Of a stretch of DNA of 64,000 nucleotides, positions 25,011 through 34,419 are shown in pieces. Below the pieces are notes generated by a model, which was not told where the DNA came from, ran no database searches, and saw only the letters and a list, made by a program, of their open reading frames with translations. Location of the stretch: assembly GCA_022823225.1 (NCBI GenBank), contig JAJDXM010000063.1, forward strand, positions 1 to 64,000. The letters run 5' to 3'. Every line of letters starts with the position of its first letter. Within the stretch, counting starts at the first letter, position 1. Position numbers and translations under genes: made by a program. This DNA comes from Gemmatimonadota bacterium (GTDB lineage: Bacteria > Gemmatimonadota > Gemmatimonadetes > Longimicrobiales > Gaopeijiaceae).

Positions 25011-26657
25011 TCACCCGCCCACCAACACCACCCGGTCCGCCACGCGGAGCAACTCCTCGCGGTGCGTGATCAGCACCGTCGTGCGGCCCCTCATTGCCTC
25101 GCGGTACGCACCCACCACCTGCGCTTCGGTCGCCGCGTCGAGCGCGCTCGTGGCCTCGTCGAGGACCAGGACGGCGGGGTCCGCCAGGAGCGCGCGCGCG
25201 ATCGCGACCCGCTGCCGCTCGCCCGCCGATAGCGCCTGTCCGCGCTCCCCGACAAGGGTGTCCAGTCCGTCCGGCAGCGCGGTGACGAAGGCGCCCAGCC
25301 CGGCCCGCTCAACCGCGCGCATCACCTCCTCGGTGTCGGCGTCGGGCCGGGCGTAGCGCACGTTCGCCAGGATCGAGGTGTTGAAGACGATGGCCGCCTG
25401 GTCGACCAGCGCCACCTGCGCCCGCAGCTCGGCCAGCGCGATGTGGCGGAGATCGGTGCCGTCGAGGAGGACGCGGCCGCGGTCGGGGTCGAGGTGCCGC
25501 ACGATCAGGTCGGCGACCGTGGACTTGCCGCTCCCGGACGGTCCCGTGAGCGCGACGATCTCGCCGGGTGGGATGGTGAGCCGGAAGTCCTCCAGCACCG
25601 CACCGCCCCGCCCGTGCCCGCACGACACGTCCTCGAAGACGATCTCGCCGCGCACCGGACCGAGCGCCACCGGCTCGGCCGCCTCTGCCACCTCGACCGG
25701 CTCGTCGAGCAGCTCGTGCACGCGCCTGAGCGACACCCGCGCCGACCCCAGCCCGGTGTAGAGTCCCATCAGCCCCTGCACGGGCCCGATCAGGCGTATC
25801 TGGTAGGCCATGAACGCCGTGAAGGTGCCCAGCGTGACCGCGCCGTCGATCACCCGGGAGCCGCCGTACAGGAACACGACCGCCGTGCTGGCCGACAGAA
25901 GCAGCGCGGGAAGCCCCCCGGCGAGGTAGCTGAGCCGCTGCATCCTCATCAGCGCGGCGACGAAGGAGTCGTTGCGGCGCCTGAACCGCTCGGCTTCGCG
26001 CTCGCCCGCGTTCGAGGCCGCCACCAGGCGCACCCCGCCCAGCGTCTCGATCAGGAAGGCGCCGATGCTCGCGCTCCGCTCGCGCATCACCCGCACCCGC
26101 ACCACCAGCCGCCGCCGGTACCGCACGATCGCCCAGATCGCCGGCGGCAGGAGCGCGGCCGCGGCCAGGAATAGGCGCCAGTCGAGCCAGAGCAGCATCC
26201 CCACCGTCCCGGCCAGGAATGCCACGTTCCCGAGCCACGCCAGCGCCGCGTCCGCGAGCACCCGCTGGATCTCGCTCACGTCGTTGTTGAGGCGCGACAT
26301 GATCTCGCCGAGCGGGGTGCGCGCGAAGAATCGGGGCGACAGCCGCTGCAGGTGCCGGTACACGGTCAGGCGCATGTCGAAGAGGATCTCGGCCGAGACC
26401 CTCGTGTAGCGCATCCCGCTGACGAAGTTCAGCACGAAACTGGCCACCGTGACCGCCGCGAAGAGGCCGACGATCCGCACCAGCGCGTCGCTGTCCTGCC
26501 CCAGCAGCGCGTCGTCGACGAGCGAGCGCGTGAGGAAAGGGATGTAGAGCGCGAGCGCGGTCCCGGCGAGATTGACGGCCAGGATAATCGCGAGACGGCG
26601 CTTGTAGGGGGTGACGTAGCGGAAGCCCCGCCGGATTTCCTGGTCGAGAATGGCCAT
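25011..26657 (-). CDS. qhpF: ABC transporter, fused permease-ATPase, QhpF-like exporter
   Basis: The product is 548 residues. The amino-terminal 300 residues form a type-I exporter membrane domain with about six spans; the carboxy-terminal half is the ATPase. Walker A is GPSGSGKST, the Q-loop region is VALVDQAA, the signature is LSAGERQRVAIARALL, Walker B is VLVLDEATSALD, and the switch region is VLITHRE. It lies directly downstream of qhpB and qhpC on the same strand. In known QHNDH clusters QhpF moves the crosslinked gamma subunit to the periplasm. By sequence alone it could be any small half-transporter; context drives the assignment. Confidence 0.8.
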   Translation of the reverse strand: MAILDQEIRRGFRYVTPYKRRLAIILAVNLAGTALALYIPFLTRSLVDDALLGQDSDALVRIVGLFAAVTVASFVLNFVSGMRYTRVSAEILFDMRLTVYRHLQRLSPRFFARTPLGEIMSRLNNDVSEIQRVLADAALAWLGNVAFLAGTVGMLLWLDWRLFLAAAALLPPAIWAIVRYRRRLVVRVRVMRERSASIGAFLIETLGGVRLVAASNAGEREAERFRRRNDSFVAALMRMQRLSYLAGGLPALLLSASTAVVFLYGGSRVIDGAVTLGTFTAFMAYQIRLIGPVQGLMGLYTGLGSARVSLRRVHELLDEPVEVAEAAEPVALGPVRGEIVFEDVSCGHGRGGAVLEDFRLTIPPGEIVALTGPSGSGKSTVADLIVRHLDPDRGRVLLDGTDLRHIALAELRAQVALVDQAAIVFNTSILANVRYARPDADTEEVMRAVERAGLGAFVTALPDGLDTLVGERGQALSAGERQRVAIARALLADPAVLVLDEATSALDAATEAQVVGAYREAMRGRTTVLITHREELLRVADRVVLVGG

Positions 26658-26724
26658 TCAGTGACGTTGGGCGCGGAGCGCCGCCTTCGCTACCCGTCCC
26701 GCCGAATCTGCCCCGCCAGCCCCC

Positions 26725-27876
26725 TCAACCCCCCCTCGGCCCAGTCCCCTCCGGGATCATCAGGAAGTGCGTCATGTCCGCGTCGAAGGTCACGGTGCGG
26801 ATGAACTCGTAGCTGTCCGCGTCGTAGATGTCGATCGTGGAGCCGGCGTTGTAGATGTACAGGAATTCGCCGTTCGAGCTGACCTCCAGGCTCATCCGCG
26901 GCCGGCCTCGGAAGCGCTGGCGGCTCTCAACCCGCCGGCCCTCGACATCGAAGGTCCAGAATTCGTAGTTCCCGATCTGCTGCACCAACCCGTACGCCTT
27001 TTTGCCGCCGGGCGCGAGGCGGAAGCTGACCCCCTGGCTGGGGCCCAGGGTGAAGAACTCGTACTCCTTCTCGGCCAGATTGACGCGCGCGATCCCCATC
27101 ATGCGCCGGTTCTGCACGGGATCGGTGAACCGCAGCAGGCTGGTGTAGTAGCCGGGATCGTCGTGGGGGCTTGAGGGGAACCCGAAGCTCAGGCGGCCCA
27201 GCCCTTCCTCCAGCGGGCGGGAGAGGTCCCAGCGGTCGACCTCGCTGAAGTCGTCCGGGTCCAGAACGCGGATCTCGGCGCCGAAGAAGTACAGGTACTC
27301 GCCGTCCGGAGAGAACATGAGACGCGCCCGCGAACGCAGCTCTCCGTCCGGCCACGGAATCGTGTCAGTGACCTCCCTGGACTCCAGATCGTACTTCAGC
27401 AGCGTCGGGTCGCCGATCTCCCAGCGGTCGATCTCCTTCGTGTAGCGCATCGTGTTGAGGATGACGAACTCCTCGTCGGGATCGACGGTCATGCCCCAGA
27501 TCCGCACCGTGGAGCGCCCGCTGCTGAGCGTGAAGCTGCCGATGGACTTGCGCGTCGCCACGTCCACGATCTCGATCTCCTCGAACTCGGCGTCGCGCAC
27601 GTAGATGCGCTCGTGGTCCTCCGAGAGGGCCAGCGAAGTGGGGATCCCGGTCGTCAGCTCGATCCGGTCGACGACCTCCATCGTGTTCTCGTCGATGACG
27701 TGGATCGCGTGGTCGTACCCGGCCATGTAGATGATGCCGTTGCCGCCGCCCTGGGCGTGGGCGGTCGGGGCGGTGAGGGCGAGGGCCGCCAGCACGGCCG
27801 CGGCCGCGAGCGGGCGGTGCGCTGCGCGCGTCCGGGCGCCCCCCGCCCGAAGGCCGCTCGCCGTTTCGGCCCTCAC
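26725..27876 (-). CDS. qhpB: Quinohemoprotein amine dehydrogenase beta subunit
   Basis: The product is 383 residues from a GTG at 27876, whose GTGA overlaps the stop of qhpC. A Sec signal peptide ends near AHAQG (about residue 42). The mature protein is a YVTN-type seven-bladed propeller: IIYMAGYDHAIHVIDENTM, TSLALSEDHERIYVRD, LMFSPDGEYLYFFG, LEVSSNGEFLYIYNAGST. Both sequence and location identify the QHNDH beta subunit, which packs against the heme and CTQ subunits in the periplasm. An ATG at 27924 would give an over-long arginine-rich leader, so GTG is preferred. Confidence 0.87.
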   Translation of the reverse strand: MRAETASGLRAGGARTRAAHRPLAAAAVLAALALTAPTAHAQGGGNGIIYMAGYDHAIHVIDENTMEVVDRIELTTGIPTSLALSEDHERIYVRDAEFEEIEIVDVATRKSIGSFTLSSGRSTVRIWGMTVDPDEEFVILNTMRYTKEIDRWEIGDPTLLKYDLESREVTDTIPWPDGELRSRARLMFSPDGEYLYFFGAEIRVLDPDDFSEVDRWDLSRPLEEGLGRLSFGFPSSPHDDPGYYTSLLRFTDPVQNRRMMGIARVNLAEKEYEFFTLGPSQGVSFRLAPGGKKAYGLVQQIGNYEFWTFDVEGRRVESRQRFRGRPRMSLEVSSNGEFLYIYNAGSTIDIYDADSYEFIRTVTFDADMTHFLMIPEGTGPRGG

Positions 27877-28307
27877 GGGAAGATCAGGTCGAGCTTGCGC
27901 CAGTCCTTCTGCGCGGACGCGCACTTCCCCGTCCAGTCGGGCGCGTGGTTCAGCTGATCAGGCACGTGGGCGGGCCAGAAGCAGGCCAGGTGGCAGTCGA
28001 AGAGGTCGCGCTCCACCGGCTGGCAGAGGCCCGCGGTGCCGCCGGTCGAGTCCACCTCCCAGCCGGGCGCGAAGACGAGGGAGCAGCCGAGGGGGATGTT
28101 CGGGCCGCTTTCGAGCGCGACGACGTCGAGGTCGGCGGGGTCGCCGGATGCGAGTGGGCTGTCGGGGGGGCCGCCGTTGCCCGGAGATGGCGCGGGCTCG
28201 CCTTCGGCTCCCGGGGCGCTGGCTCCGGATGCCTGGGCCCCCGCCAGCGCGTCGGTGTGCCCTTCGATCCGGCGTGCCTTCTGGTTGATGGCCTTCAGGT
28301 GGTCCAC
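27873..28307 (-). CDS. qhpC: Quinohemoprotein amine dehydrogenase gamma subunit (CTQ precursor)
   Basis: The product is 144 residues from a GTG at 28307, with GGAAGA seven bases upstream. A conserved leader start MDHLKAINQKARRIEG is followed by about 45 low-complexity Gly/Ala/Pro/Ser residues and then the core. All crosslink partners of known QhpC are in register: Cys75-Glu84, Cys95-Asp101 and Cys109-Asp117 for thioether bridges, and Cys105-Trp111 for cysteine tryptophylquinone. Cys129 is additional. It is modified by QhpD, QhpG and QhpE before export. The leader is much longer than the roughly 28 residues known in Paracoccus. Confidence 0.88.
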   Translation of the reverse strand: MDHLKAINQKARRIEGHTDALAGAQASGASAPGAEGEPAPSPGNGGPPDSPLASGDPADLDVVALESGPNIPLGCSLVFAPGWEVDSTGGTAGLCQPVERDLFDCHLACFWPAHVPDQLNHAPDWTGKCASAQKDWRKLDLIFP

Positions 28308-28383
28308 TGGTTCGTCTTCCTTGTTACACAGGGTAACCGGCTGGCACTCAACATTGGGGCGGTCCCTGCCCGCTCCGCAATAC

Positions 28384-29595
28384 TCAGCCCTTCAGCAGTC
28401 CGTAGAGTTCAAGGAAGGGAACCTCCATTTCGTCCGTCCTCGCGAGGAGTACGTAGTCATCCCCGATGTCCATCAGCTCCGACCCCGCGGGAATCGCGAC
28501 CTCGCCAAGCAGGCGGCCGTCGGCGAGAAAGACCTCGTACGTGTCGCGGCCGGTCCCCTCGTCGCCCACGGGCCAAAGCCCCACCCAGGTGTTTCCGCTT
28601 TGATCGACCAGCAGTGACCTGCCGCCGGAACTGTTCTCCGGGGCCGGGAAGGTCTCTTCCACAACCTCCGGGCCGACCTCCACCATGTCGGCCACCCTCC
28701 GGTAAAGGGCCGCGAGCGCCTCGCCCTCCGGCGCTCTCCTTACACCGTGCCGCCGCACGATGCGGAGCGTATCGCCGGCGGCCGTCATGAAGGTCAGCTC
28801 GTAGCGGTCACGACGCAGAGAAGCCAGGACCGGGGGCGACCCCCCCACGGCAACCCGGTCCGCCCGCTCGAACGGGTCGAAAACATGCCGGTAGAGGCCG
28901 TCGGGTCCCTGACGGTACGCGTTTCCCGGACCCGTGAACAGACCGACGGTATCGAAGCGTTCCCCTCTCCAATCCGCGCGCAACAGAAGGTATTGAGGCC
29001 TCTGGACGATGCCTTCGGCGGGCAGGCCTCCCAGCGGAATGAAGTCGCAAAGGAACACATCGTCGCCGTTGAAGGTCTGATCACAGGAGTACTGCTGAAG
29101 GGGTGTCCAGTCGAAGCGCTCGTCGGAAATCAGGTCGCCAGAGGAACTGAATCGAACGCGCTTGTCCTTCCCCCGGATCTGGACCCCACCAGCAAACCTC
29201 GACAATTCGTCGGCCCACTCGACTTCGCCGGGCCCCTCGCCCGGTCCACCCGCGGTGAACAGGTGCACCCCCTGACCATCGAAGAAGCGCAGATCCCGGG
29301 ACTGCCAATCGAGGACCACGATCGTGTCGGACGCGAGCCGCAGGGCCCCTGCAATCTCGGAGAACTGGTATTCCGCTTCACCCGATACGGCCCCGATCGT
29401 CACGGAGGGCTCAGGTGTGAGACGCCAGGCATCGCCACCGGGCGAGATCGCTTCCCACACGTCCACAACCGCGATTCCCGCCGAGTCTTCGATGGTGAAC
29501 GCGGGCCCATCGGTGGACGCGTCCCGGCCACCGCCATCTCCGCCAGTACACGCGCAGAGCAGCAGGCCGGCTGCGAGCGGTCTCAGGACTCGAAT
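28384..29595 (-). CDS. Six-bladed beta-propeller lipoprotein between qhpD and qhpC
   Basis: The product is about 403 residues. The family hallmark is present (AGGPGEGPGEVEWAD), as is the closing RTDEMEVPFLELYG. The amino terminus IRVLRPLAAGLLLCAC is a short lipoprotein signal with Cys16 as anchor. No ATG, GTG or TTG fits before it in frame; the plausible starts are ATT (29595) or CTG (29586), both overlapping the end of qhpD. Overlap implies translational coupling inside the qhp transcript. This is not a known qhp gene. Its role, if any, in amine oxidation is unproven. Confidence 0.75.
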   Translation of the reverse strand: MRVLRPLAAGLLLCACTGGDGGGRDASTDGPAFTIEDSAGIAVVDVWEAISPGGDAWRLTPEPSVTIGAVSGEAEYQFSEIAGALRLASDTIVVLDWQSRDLRFFDGQGVHLFTAGGPGEGPGEVEWADELSRFAGGVQIRGKDKRVRFSSSGDLISDERFDWTPLQQYSCDQTFNGDDVFLCDFIPLGGLPAEGIVQRPQYLLLRADWRGERFDTVGLFTGPGNAYRQGPDGLYRHVFDPFERADRVAVGGSPPVLASLRRDRYELTFMTAAGDTLRIVRRHGVRRAPEGEALAALYRRVADMVEVGPEVVEETFPAPENSSGGRSLLVDQSGNTWVGLWPVGDEGTGRDTYEVFLADGRLLGEVAIPAGSELMDIGDDYVLLARTDEMEVPFLELYGLLKG

Positions 29596-31031
29596 TGCTC
29601 CAGATACCCCGGGTTCCTGACCGCGATCTCGCCGTACACCTTCAGGCACGTATCCGTCCAGCTCCGGATCCAGTCGCAGTAGTGCAGGTTGGCCACGCCC
29701 GTGTCGCCGTAGCGGACGTGCGCCTCGTGGTAGCAGCCGCCGGCGCAGAGGGGCCGGGCCCAGCAGGTGTTGCAGTCGGTCTTGTTGGCGACGTGATGCC
29801 GTCCCAGGAACTCGAACTGGCGCTGGCGGTCGAGTCCCTTGTCCACCGACCCGATGCTGTGGTCGTCCGAGCCCGCGAACCTGTGGCAGAGCGCGACTTC
29901 GCCGTCCGTCGCCACCCCCATCAGCCCCAGCCCCGCCCCGCAGGGGAAGGCCTTGCTGACGCCCTTGTGGATCTCCTCGATCGTGTCCTTCACATTCGAG
30001 AAGCCGTGGTGGCGGTCCTCGACGGCGAACTGCAGGAACTCCTGCGCGAGCTCCTCGAACTGGCCGAGCATGCGGTCGAAGCCGGTGTCCTGGATCGCGT
30101 AGCCGCGCCCGTTGGCGGTCGTGACCGGCGCGAAGCCGACCTCCCAGAAGCCGATCTCGTTGCGCAGGTGGTGGAAGATGCGGGTCACGTTCAGCGTCTG
30201 GCGGGTGAGCGTCACGCGGGCCCCGATCGGGCGCGAGCGGTGGCGCTCCAGGAGCCGCCTGATCTTCGGCATCGCGTAGTCGTAGCTGCCCATCCCGTTC
30301 TTGAAGACACGGAACCTGTCCTGCATCTCCTTCGGCCCGTCGATGCTGACCGTCACCCCGACGCGGTTCTCCGCCAGCCAGTCGATCACCTCGTCGCGCA
30401 GCAGCGTGCCGTTGGTCGTGAGCGAGAAGTCGACGTCCTTCCCCAGCTCCTTCGCCCGCCGGCGCGCATAGGCGACCGTCTTCTTCAGCACCTTGAAGTT
30501 GAGCAGCGTCTCGCCGCCGAAGAAGGTGAGGTGCGCCACCGGCAGGTCGCCCGACTGCTCGAACATGAAGTCGACGCTCTGGCGCGCGGTCTCCTCGCTC
30601 ATGTAGTTCGGCGCGGGGTCGCAGGCCGTGTCGACGATCTTGTCCTCGCCGTACTCGTAGCAGTACGTGCACGCCAGGTTGCACTTGTTCGTGACGTTGA
30701 GGACCATCGTCGTGAGCGGAAAGTCGGCCTGCGGGAGGACGCGGGGGAAGGTCTCCTTCGGCGCGCTGGTGAGGCCGATCGCGCGGACCCGCATCAGTTC
30801 GGCCAGGCTGCGGCGCACGGTGGGTTCGCCGTGGTGGGGGGCGAGCGCGGCGATGATGGTGTCTTCGCTGGCCGGGCCGGAATCGAGGGACTGCAGGACG
30901 GCAAGCGAGGCCGGGTCGAGGTGGAAGACCGCCGCCGAGGGGACGAGGTACAGGAAGGTCTCGCCGCCGGCTTCGAAGGGGTGGAATTCGCGTTGGGCGA
31001 GGAAGGCGGGGTCTGTGGTGGGGGTGCTCAT
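29583..31031 (-). CDS. qhpD: Radical SAM/SPASM QHNDH maturase QhpD
   Basis: The product is 482 residues from ATG 31031. The radical SAM cluster motif CNLACTYC is at residues 117-124, with the SAM-binding GGE in LTFFGGETLLNF. The carboxy-terminal SPASM region has CGAG and CNTCWARPLCAGGC for auxiliary clusters. The amino-terminal 100 residues form the RRE-like/peptide-recognition part. QhpD makes the intrapeptide Cys-to-Asp/Glu thioether bonds in QhpC using SAM. It is the first gene of the minus-strand qhpD-propeller-qhpC-qhpB-qhpF series and is divergent from the ankyrin genes. Confidence 0.93.
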   Translation of the reverse strand: MSTPTTDPAFLAQREFHPFEAGGETFLYLVPSAAVFHLDPASLAVLQSLDSGPASEDTIIAALAPHHGEPTVRRSLAELMRVRAIGLTSAPKETFPRVLPQADFPLTTMVLNVTNKCNLACTYCYEYGEDKIVDTACDPAPNYMSEETARQSVDFMFEQSGDLPVAHLTFFGGETLLNFKVLKKTVAYARRRAKELGKDVDFSLTTNGTLLRDEVIDWLAENRVGVTVSIDGPKEMQDRFRVFKNGMGSYDYAMPKIRRLLERHRSRPIGARVTLTRQTLNVTRIFHHLRNEIGFWEVGFAPVTTANGRGYAIQDTGFDRMLGQFEELAQEFLQFAVEDRHHGFSNVKDTIEEIHKGVSKAFPCGAGLGLMGVATDGEVALCHRFAGSDDHSIGSVDKGLDRQRQFEFLGRHHVANKTDCNTCWARPLCAGGCYHEAHVRYGDTGVANLHYCDWIRSWTDTCLKVYGEIAVRNPGYLEQFES

Positions 31032-31170
31032 GACATGACAGTAGGGGAATGTGGCGCGGGGGGCCAGAGTAGGGACCGAGGAGGGGAGTGTTGTCGACGA
31101 ACGTGCAGGATAGCGGCCCACCACCTACACACTCCCGGACCCTGACCCGGCACCGCCGGGTATCACACGG

Positions 31171-31176
31171 TATAAT
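31171..31176 (+). promoter_or_regulatory. Probable -10 box of the ankyrin operon
   Basis: A perfect TATAAT lies 54 bases before the ATG of the first ankyrin gene, in the 198-base gap shared with qhpD. No good -35 hexamer is seen at standard spacing. A GGAGGA ribosome binding site follows at 31220-31225. Confidence 0.45.
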
Positions 31177-31229
31177 GGGATGACCCGGATTCAACCGCCC
31201 CAGGGCACCAGAGGCACTTCGGAGGAACC

Positions 31230-34200
31230 ATGAAAGAGTTCGCTCTGGCGGGTCATCGGCCAGTTGTTGCGGGCGTCCGCTCGGCCTCCTTCTTTGCCCT
31301 GGTTCTCCTCCTTTGCCAAGCCTGCGCCGCTGCCCCCACCGCAGACCCGGGAACCGCGCGCGCCGCCACCCCAGCCACCACCACCCACCCCACCTGCGAC
31401 CATTGGGGCTCGATCGACTTCTTCCGCGATGCCACCCCGCAACTGGTGCGCGAGTGCCTCCAGGCGGGCGCGGACCCCAACGGCCCCCCGGGGGTGTACC
31501 CCCTGCCACCCCTCTTCGTCGCGGCCGCGCGGTCGCCGCATCCGGTCGTCATCCCGATACTGGTCGATGCCGGAGCAGACGTGGCCGCCCGCGAATGGGG
31601 CGACCTCACTCCCCTGCACGAGGCCGCGGGTCAGAACACGAACGCCGGGGTCACAGCCGCGCTCCTGGAGGTGGGGGCGGACCCGAACGCGCGGGATCGG
31701 GACGGGATTGCCCCGCTGCACCTGGCGGCGAACAACAACAGCAACCCGGATGTCGTCACCTTCCTGATCGAGGCTGGCGCCGACCCCAACACCCGCGATC
31801 CATACGGCAACACGCCCCTTCACCTGGCTTGGGCCGACAGCTGGTTTGATCGCCGCCCGGTCATGCGCGAACTCCTGCGTCTGGGTGCCGATCCACTCGC
31901 CCGCAACGATGCGGGAGAGATCGCCGACCAGACCCACTGCGACAACTGGGACGCGGGCTACTTCGCCTCTTCGGCGCTCCCTGCCGACTACGTGCGCTGC
32001 CTCGACGCGGGTGCGGACCCCAACGCACGCGATGGCGAAGGGCAGATGTTGCTCCACCGGGCTTTGGAGAACCGAAACCCGGAGGTCACCGCCCTGTTGC
32101 TGGACGCTGGCGCGGACCCCAACGCTGCGGGGCTTGGGGGTCCCCCGCTCATGCGGGTGATCTGGCTTAATTCCCGGCGCTACAGTAGTCCCGACCCCGC
32201 GATTGCAAGTGAACTGGTCCGGCTACTTCTGGCTGCGGGCGCGGACCCCAACGGGGATAGGTCCAGAACCGGGACGCCGTTGCACAGTGCCGCTAGCCAG
32301 GGGGCTGCAGAACTGGTTGGCATGTTGCTGGAGGCCGGCGCGGATCCGAACCCGCCGACTCGGCGCTGGGAGACATCGCCGCTCGCCGCTGCCACCCGAT
32401 CCGGCCACACCGAAGTCATCCGGCTCCTGGAAGCCGCCGGAGCCGAAGCCGACTCCCGGACCGGGAACGAATCGATGCGCGAGCGTCGAGCCCCGGCGGG
32501 GGAAACACTCCCCGACGACCCCGACTACCCCTGCGGCGACACGGAATTCCTTGAGTTTGCCCCGCCCGAGAGCCTGCACGCCTGCCTGGAAGCCGGCGCC
32601 CGGTTCGACGAACCCGTCTCCCGGTTGACCCCACTCTCATTCCTGGCCAGAGAGGGTGGTGCAGCCGTCCCCGAGAAGATCGCCCTCCTGCTGGCGGCGG
32701 GCGCGAATCCAAACACGGTCGATGACCAAGGGCGGACGACGCTGCACCTGCTCGTCGGGCGGGAGTCGGGGGACGACGCTGTTGGGCGGATCACCGTCCC
32801 GGCTTTGCTTGACGCGGGTGCCGACGTGAACGGGCGCGACGACCGAGGCCGAACCCCCCTGCACGACGCGGTGGAGGCGGCCGTTCGGGGGGGAACACTC
32901 GCACAGGACGCGAGCCATGTGATCCGGCTGCTGCTGCGGGCTGGCGCGGATGCGAATGCGCGCACGCACCTCGGCGAAAGTCCATTGCACATCGCAGCGT
33001 CTGTGCCCACTCGCAACGCGACGGACGTTGCCCCCGTGATTGCCGCCCTGCTCGAGGCCGGCGCGGAGATCGATGCCAGGACCGAAGACGGGCGGACGCC
33101 GTTGCATTTGGCCATCCAGACGAACCGGCCCGCCGCTGTACTACCGTTCCTCGAAGCAGGCGCGGATCCGGCGCTTCGCGACGACGCGGGGAACCTTGCC
33201 GATCCGACCACCTGCGAGCACTGGGGCAAGGCGGTGTTCTTCGCGACTGCCGACGCAGATGTCATCGCCCGTTGCATTGAGGCCGGGGCGGACCCGGTTT
33301 CACCAGTGGAAGCGGCCGCACAGCACAGGGCTTCGCTTCTCCATTTCGTTTCCGGCCACGCCCGCGATCCCGCAGTGATCACTGCCCTCGTGGAAGCGGG
33401 CGCCGACGTCAACGCACGCGACGTATGGGGATTCACGCCCCTGCATTCTGCCGCGGAGAACGCCACGCCCGCCGCCGTGCAGGCACTGGTCCAGGCCAGC
33501 GCCGACGTCAACGCGCCGTTGAGATCGTTCGGCCGCGGTTTGGACTCCCGGGGAGGACGGACCCCGCTGCACATTGCGGCGTCCAACCCCAACCCGGAGG
33601 TCGTCGCCGCGCTGATCGAAGCCGGCGCAGATGTCGGCGCGCGCGCGGGCACTTGGACCGGCACCCCCCTGCACCTCGCTGCGCGGAACCCGAATCCGGC
33701 GGTGGCGGCGCTGTTGCTGGACGCCGGTGCCAACGTGCACGCACGGGAGTTGGCAAGGACCTATTCGCCGTACGGGCTGACCGTGAGCAGCGTGGACGAG
33801 ACCACCCGCCGGCTGGGTGGAATCACCCCGCTGCACGGGGCGGCGTGGCTGAATCCGAATCCGGAGGTCCTCGCCCTGCTCCTGGAGGCCGGAGCGGATC
33901 CCGGAGCCCTGGCATGGAGGACCGAGGACCACCACCGTGCGGAACGGCGGAGCGACAACCCCCACTACCAATGGTCGGGGAATGTAACTCCCCTTTACGA
34001 CGCGGCCCGGTTCAGCGCCGATCGCGCAGCCGTGGAGACTCTCGTCGCAGCGGGCGCCGACGTGAATGGTCGCGGAGCGCAGTTGACCTTTCATCCCCGG
34101 CAGCAGGCCACGTCTCCCGACCCGCACCTGTCGCCTCTCTATCTGGCGGTTCGGGGGGACGGGCACCCCGCCACAATCGAGGCCCTGGTGCGCGCGGGTG

Positions 34201-34412
34201 CCGACCTCGAGCTGACCGATCCGGACGGCCGCACCGTGCTCCACGTGGCGGCGATCGGCTACCCAGCCGTCTTCCCCCTCCTCCTGCGCCTGGGTGCCGA
34301 CCCCGAAGCCCTCGACGCCGACGGCAAGACGCCCATGGATTACGCGAGGGAAAACTACATGCTGCAGCCTTGGGAGCGGGTCAAAATGTCATCTCCGCTT
34401 GGCCGAAGGTAA
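31230..34412 (+). CDS. Giant exported ankyrin-repeat protein 1
   Basis: The product is 1,060 residues. A signal sequence around residues 18-32 (SASFFALVLLLCQAC) suggests export, possibly as a lipoprotein at Cys32. The rest is nearly continuous ankyrin repeats of the TPLH(L/A)A...LLEAGADPNAR type. Four times the array is punctuated by a module with paired cysteines: 56/76, 237/257, 435/452 and 662/682, each in a C-x-x-W or similar context followed by C(L/I)xAGA. Such cysteine pairs suit an oxidising compartment. It is followed seven bases later by a paralogue with the same plan. The binding partner is unknown. Confidence 0.85.
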   Translation: MKEFALAGHRPVVAGVRSASFFALVLLLCQACAAAPTADPGTARAATPATTTHPTCDHWGSIDFFRDATPQLVRECLQAGADPNGPPGVYPLPPLFVAAARSPHPVVIPILVDAGADVAAREWGDLTPLHEAAGQNTNAGVTAALLEVGADPNARDRDGIAPLHLAANNNSNPDVVTFLIEAGADPNTRDPYGNTPLHLAWADSWFDRRPVMRELLRLGADPLARNDAGEIADQTHCDNWDAGYFASSALPADYVRCLDAGADPNARDGEGQMLLHRALENRNPEVTALLLDAGADPNAAGLGGPPLMRVIWLNSRRYSSPDPAIASELVRLLLAAGADPNGDRSRTGTPLHSAASQGAAELVGMLLEAGADPNPPTRRWETSPLAAATRSGHTEVIRLLEAAGAEADSRTGNESMRERRAPAGETLPDDPDYPCGDTEFLEFAPPESLHACLEAGARFDEPVSRLTPLSFLAREGGAAVPEKIALLLAAGANPNTVDDQGRTTLHLLVGRESGDDAVGRITVPALLDAGADVNGRDDRGRTPLHDAVEAAVRGGTLAQDASHVIRLLLRAGADANARTHLGESPLHIAASVPTRNATDVAPVIAALLEAGAEIDARTEDGRTPLHLAIQTNRPAAVLPFLEAGADPALRDDAGNLADPTTCEHWGKAVFFATADADVIARCIEAGADPVSPVEAAAQHRASLLHFVSGHARDPAVITALVEAGADVNARDVWGFTPLHSAAENATPAAVQALVQASADVNAPLRSFGRGLDSRGGRTPLHIAASNPNPEVVAALIEAGADVGARAGTWTGTPLHLAARNPNPAVAALLLDAGANVHARELARTYSPYGLTVSSVDETTRRLGGITPLHGAAWLNPNPEVLALLLEAGADPGALAWRTEDHHRAERRSDNPHYQWSGNVTPLYDAARFSADRAAVETLVAAGADVNGRGAQLTFHPRQQATSPDPHLSPLYLAVRGDGHPATIEALVRAGADLELTDPDGRTVLHVAAIGYPAVFPLLLRLGADPEALDADGKTPMDYARENYMLQPWERVKMSSPLGRR

Positions 34413-34419
34413 AGAGAAG

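Noticed and set aside
29595-31145. Plus-strand open frame of 516 codons
   Set aside because: Antisense to qhpD; low-complexity Val/Ala/Arg/Asp composition typical of a shadow.
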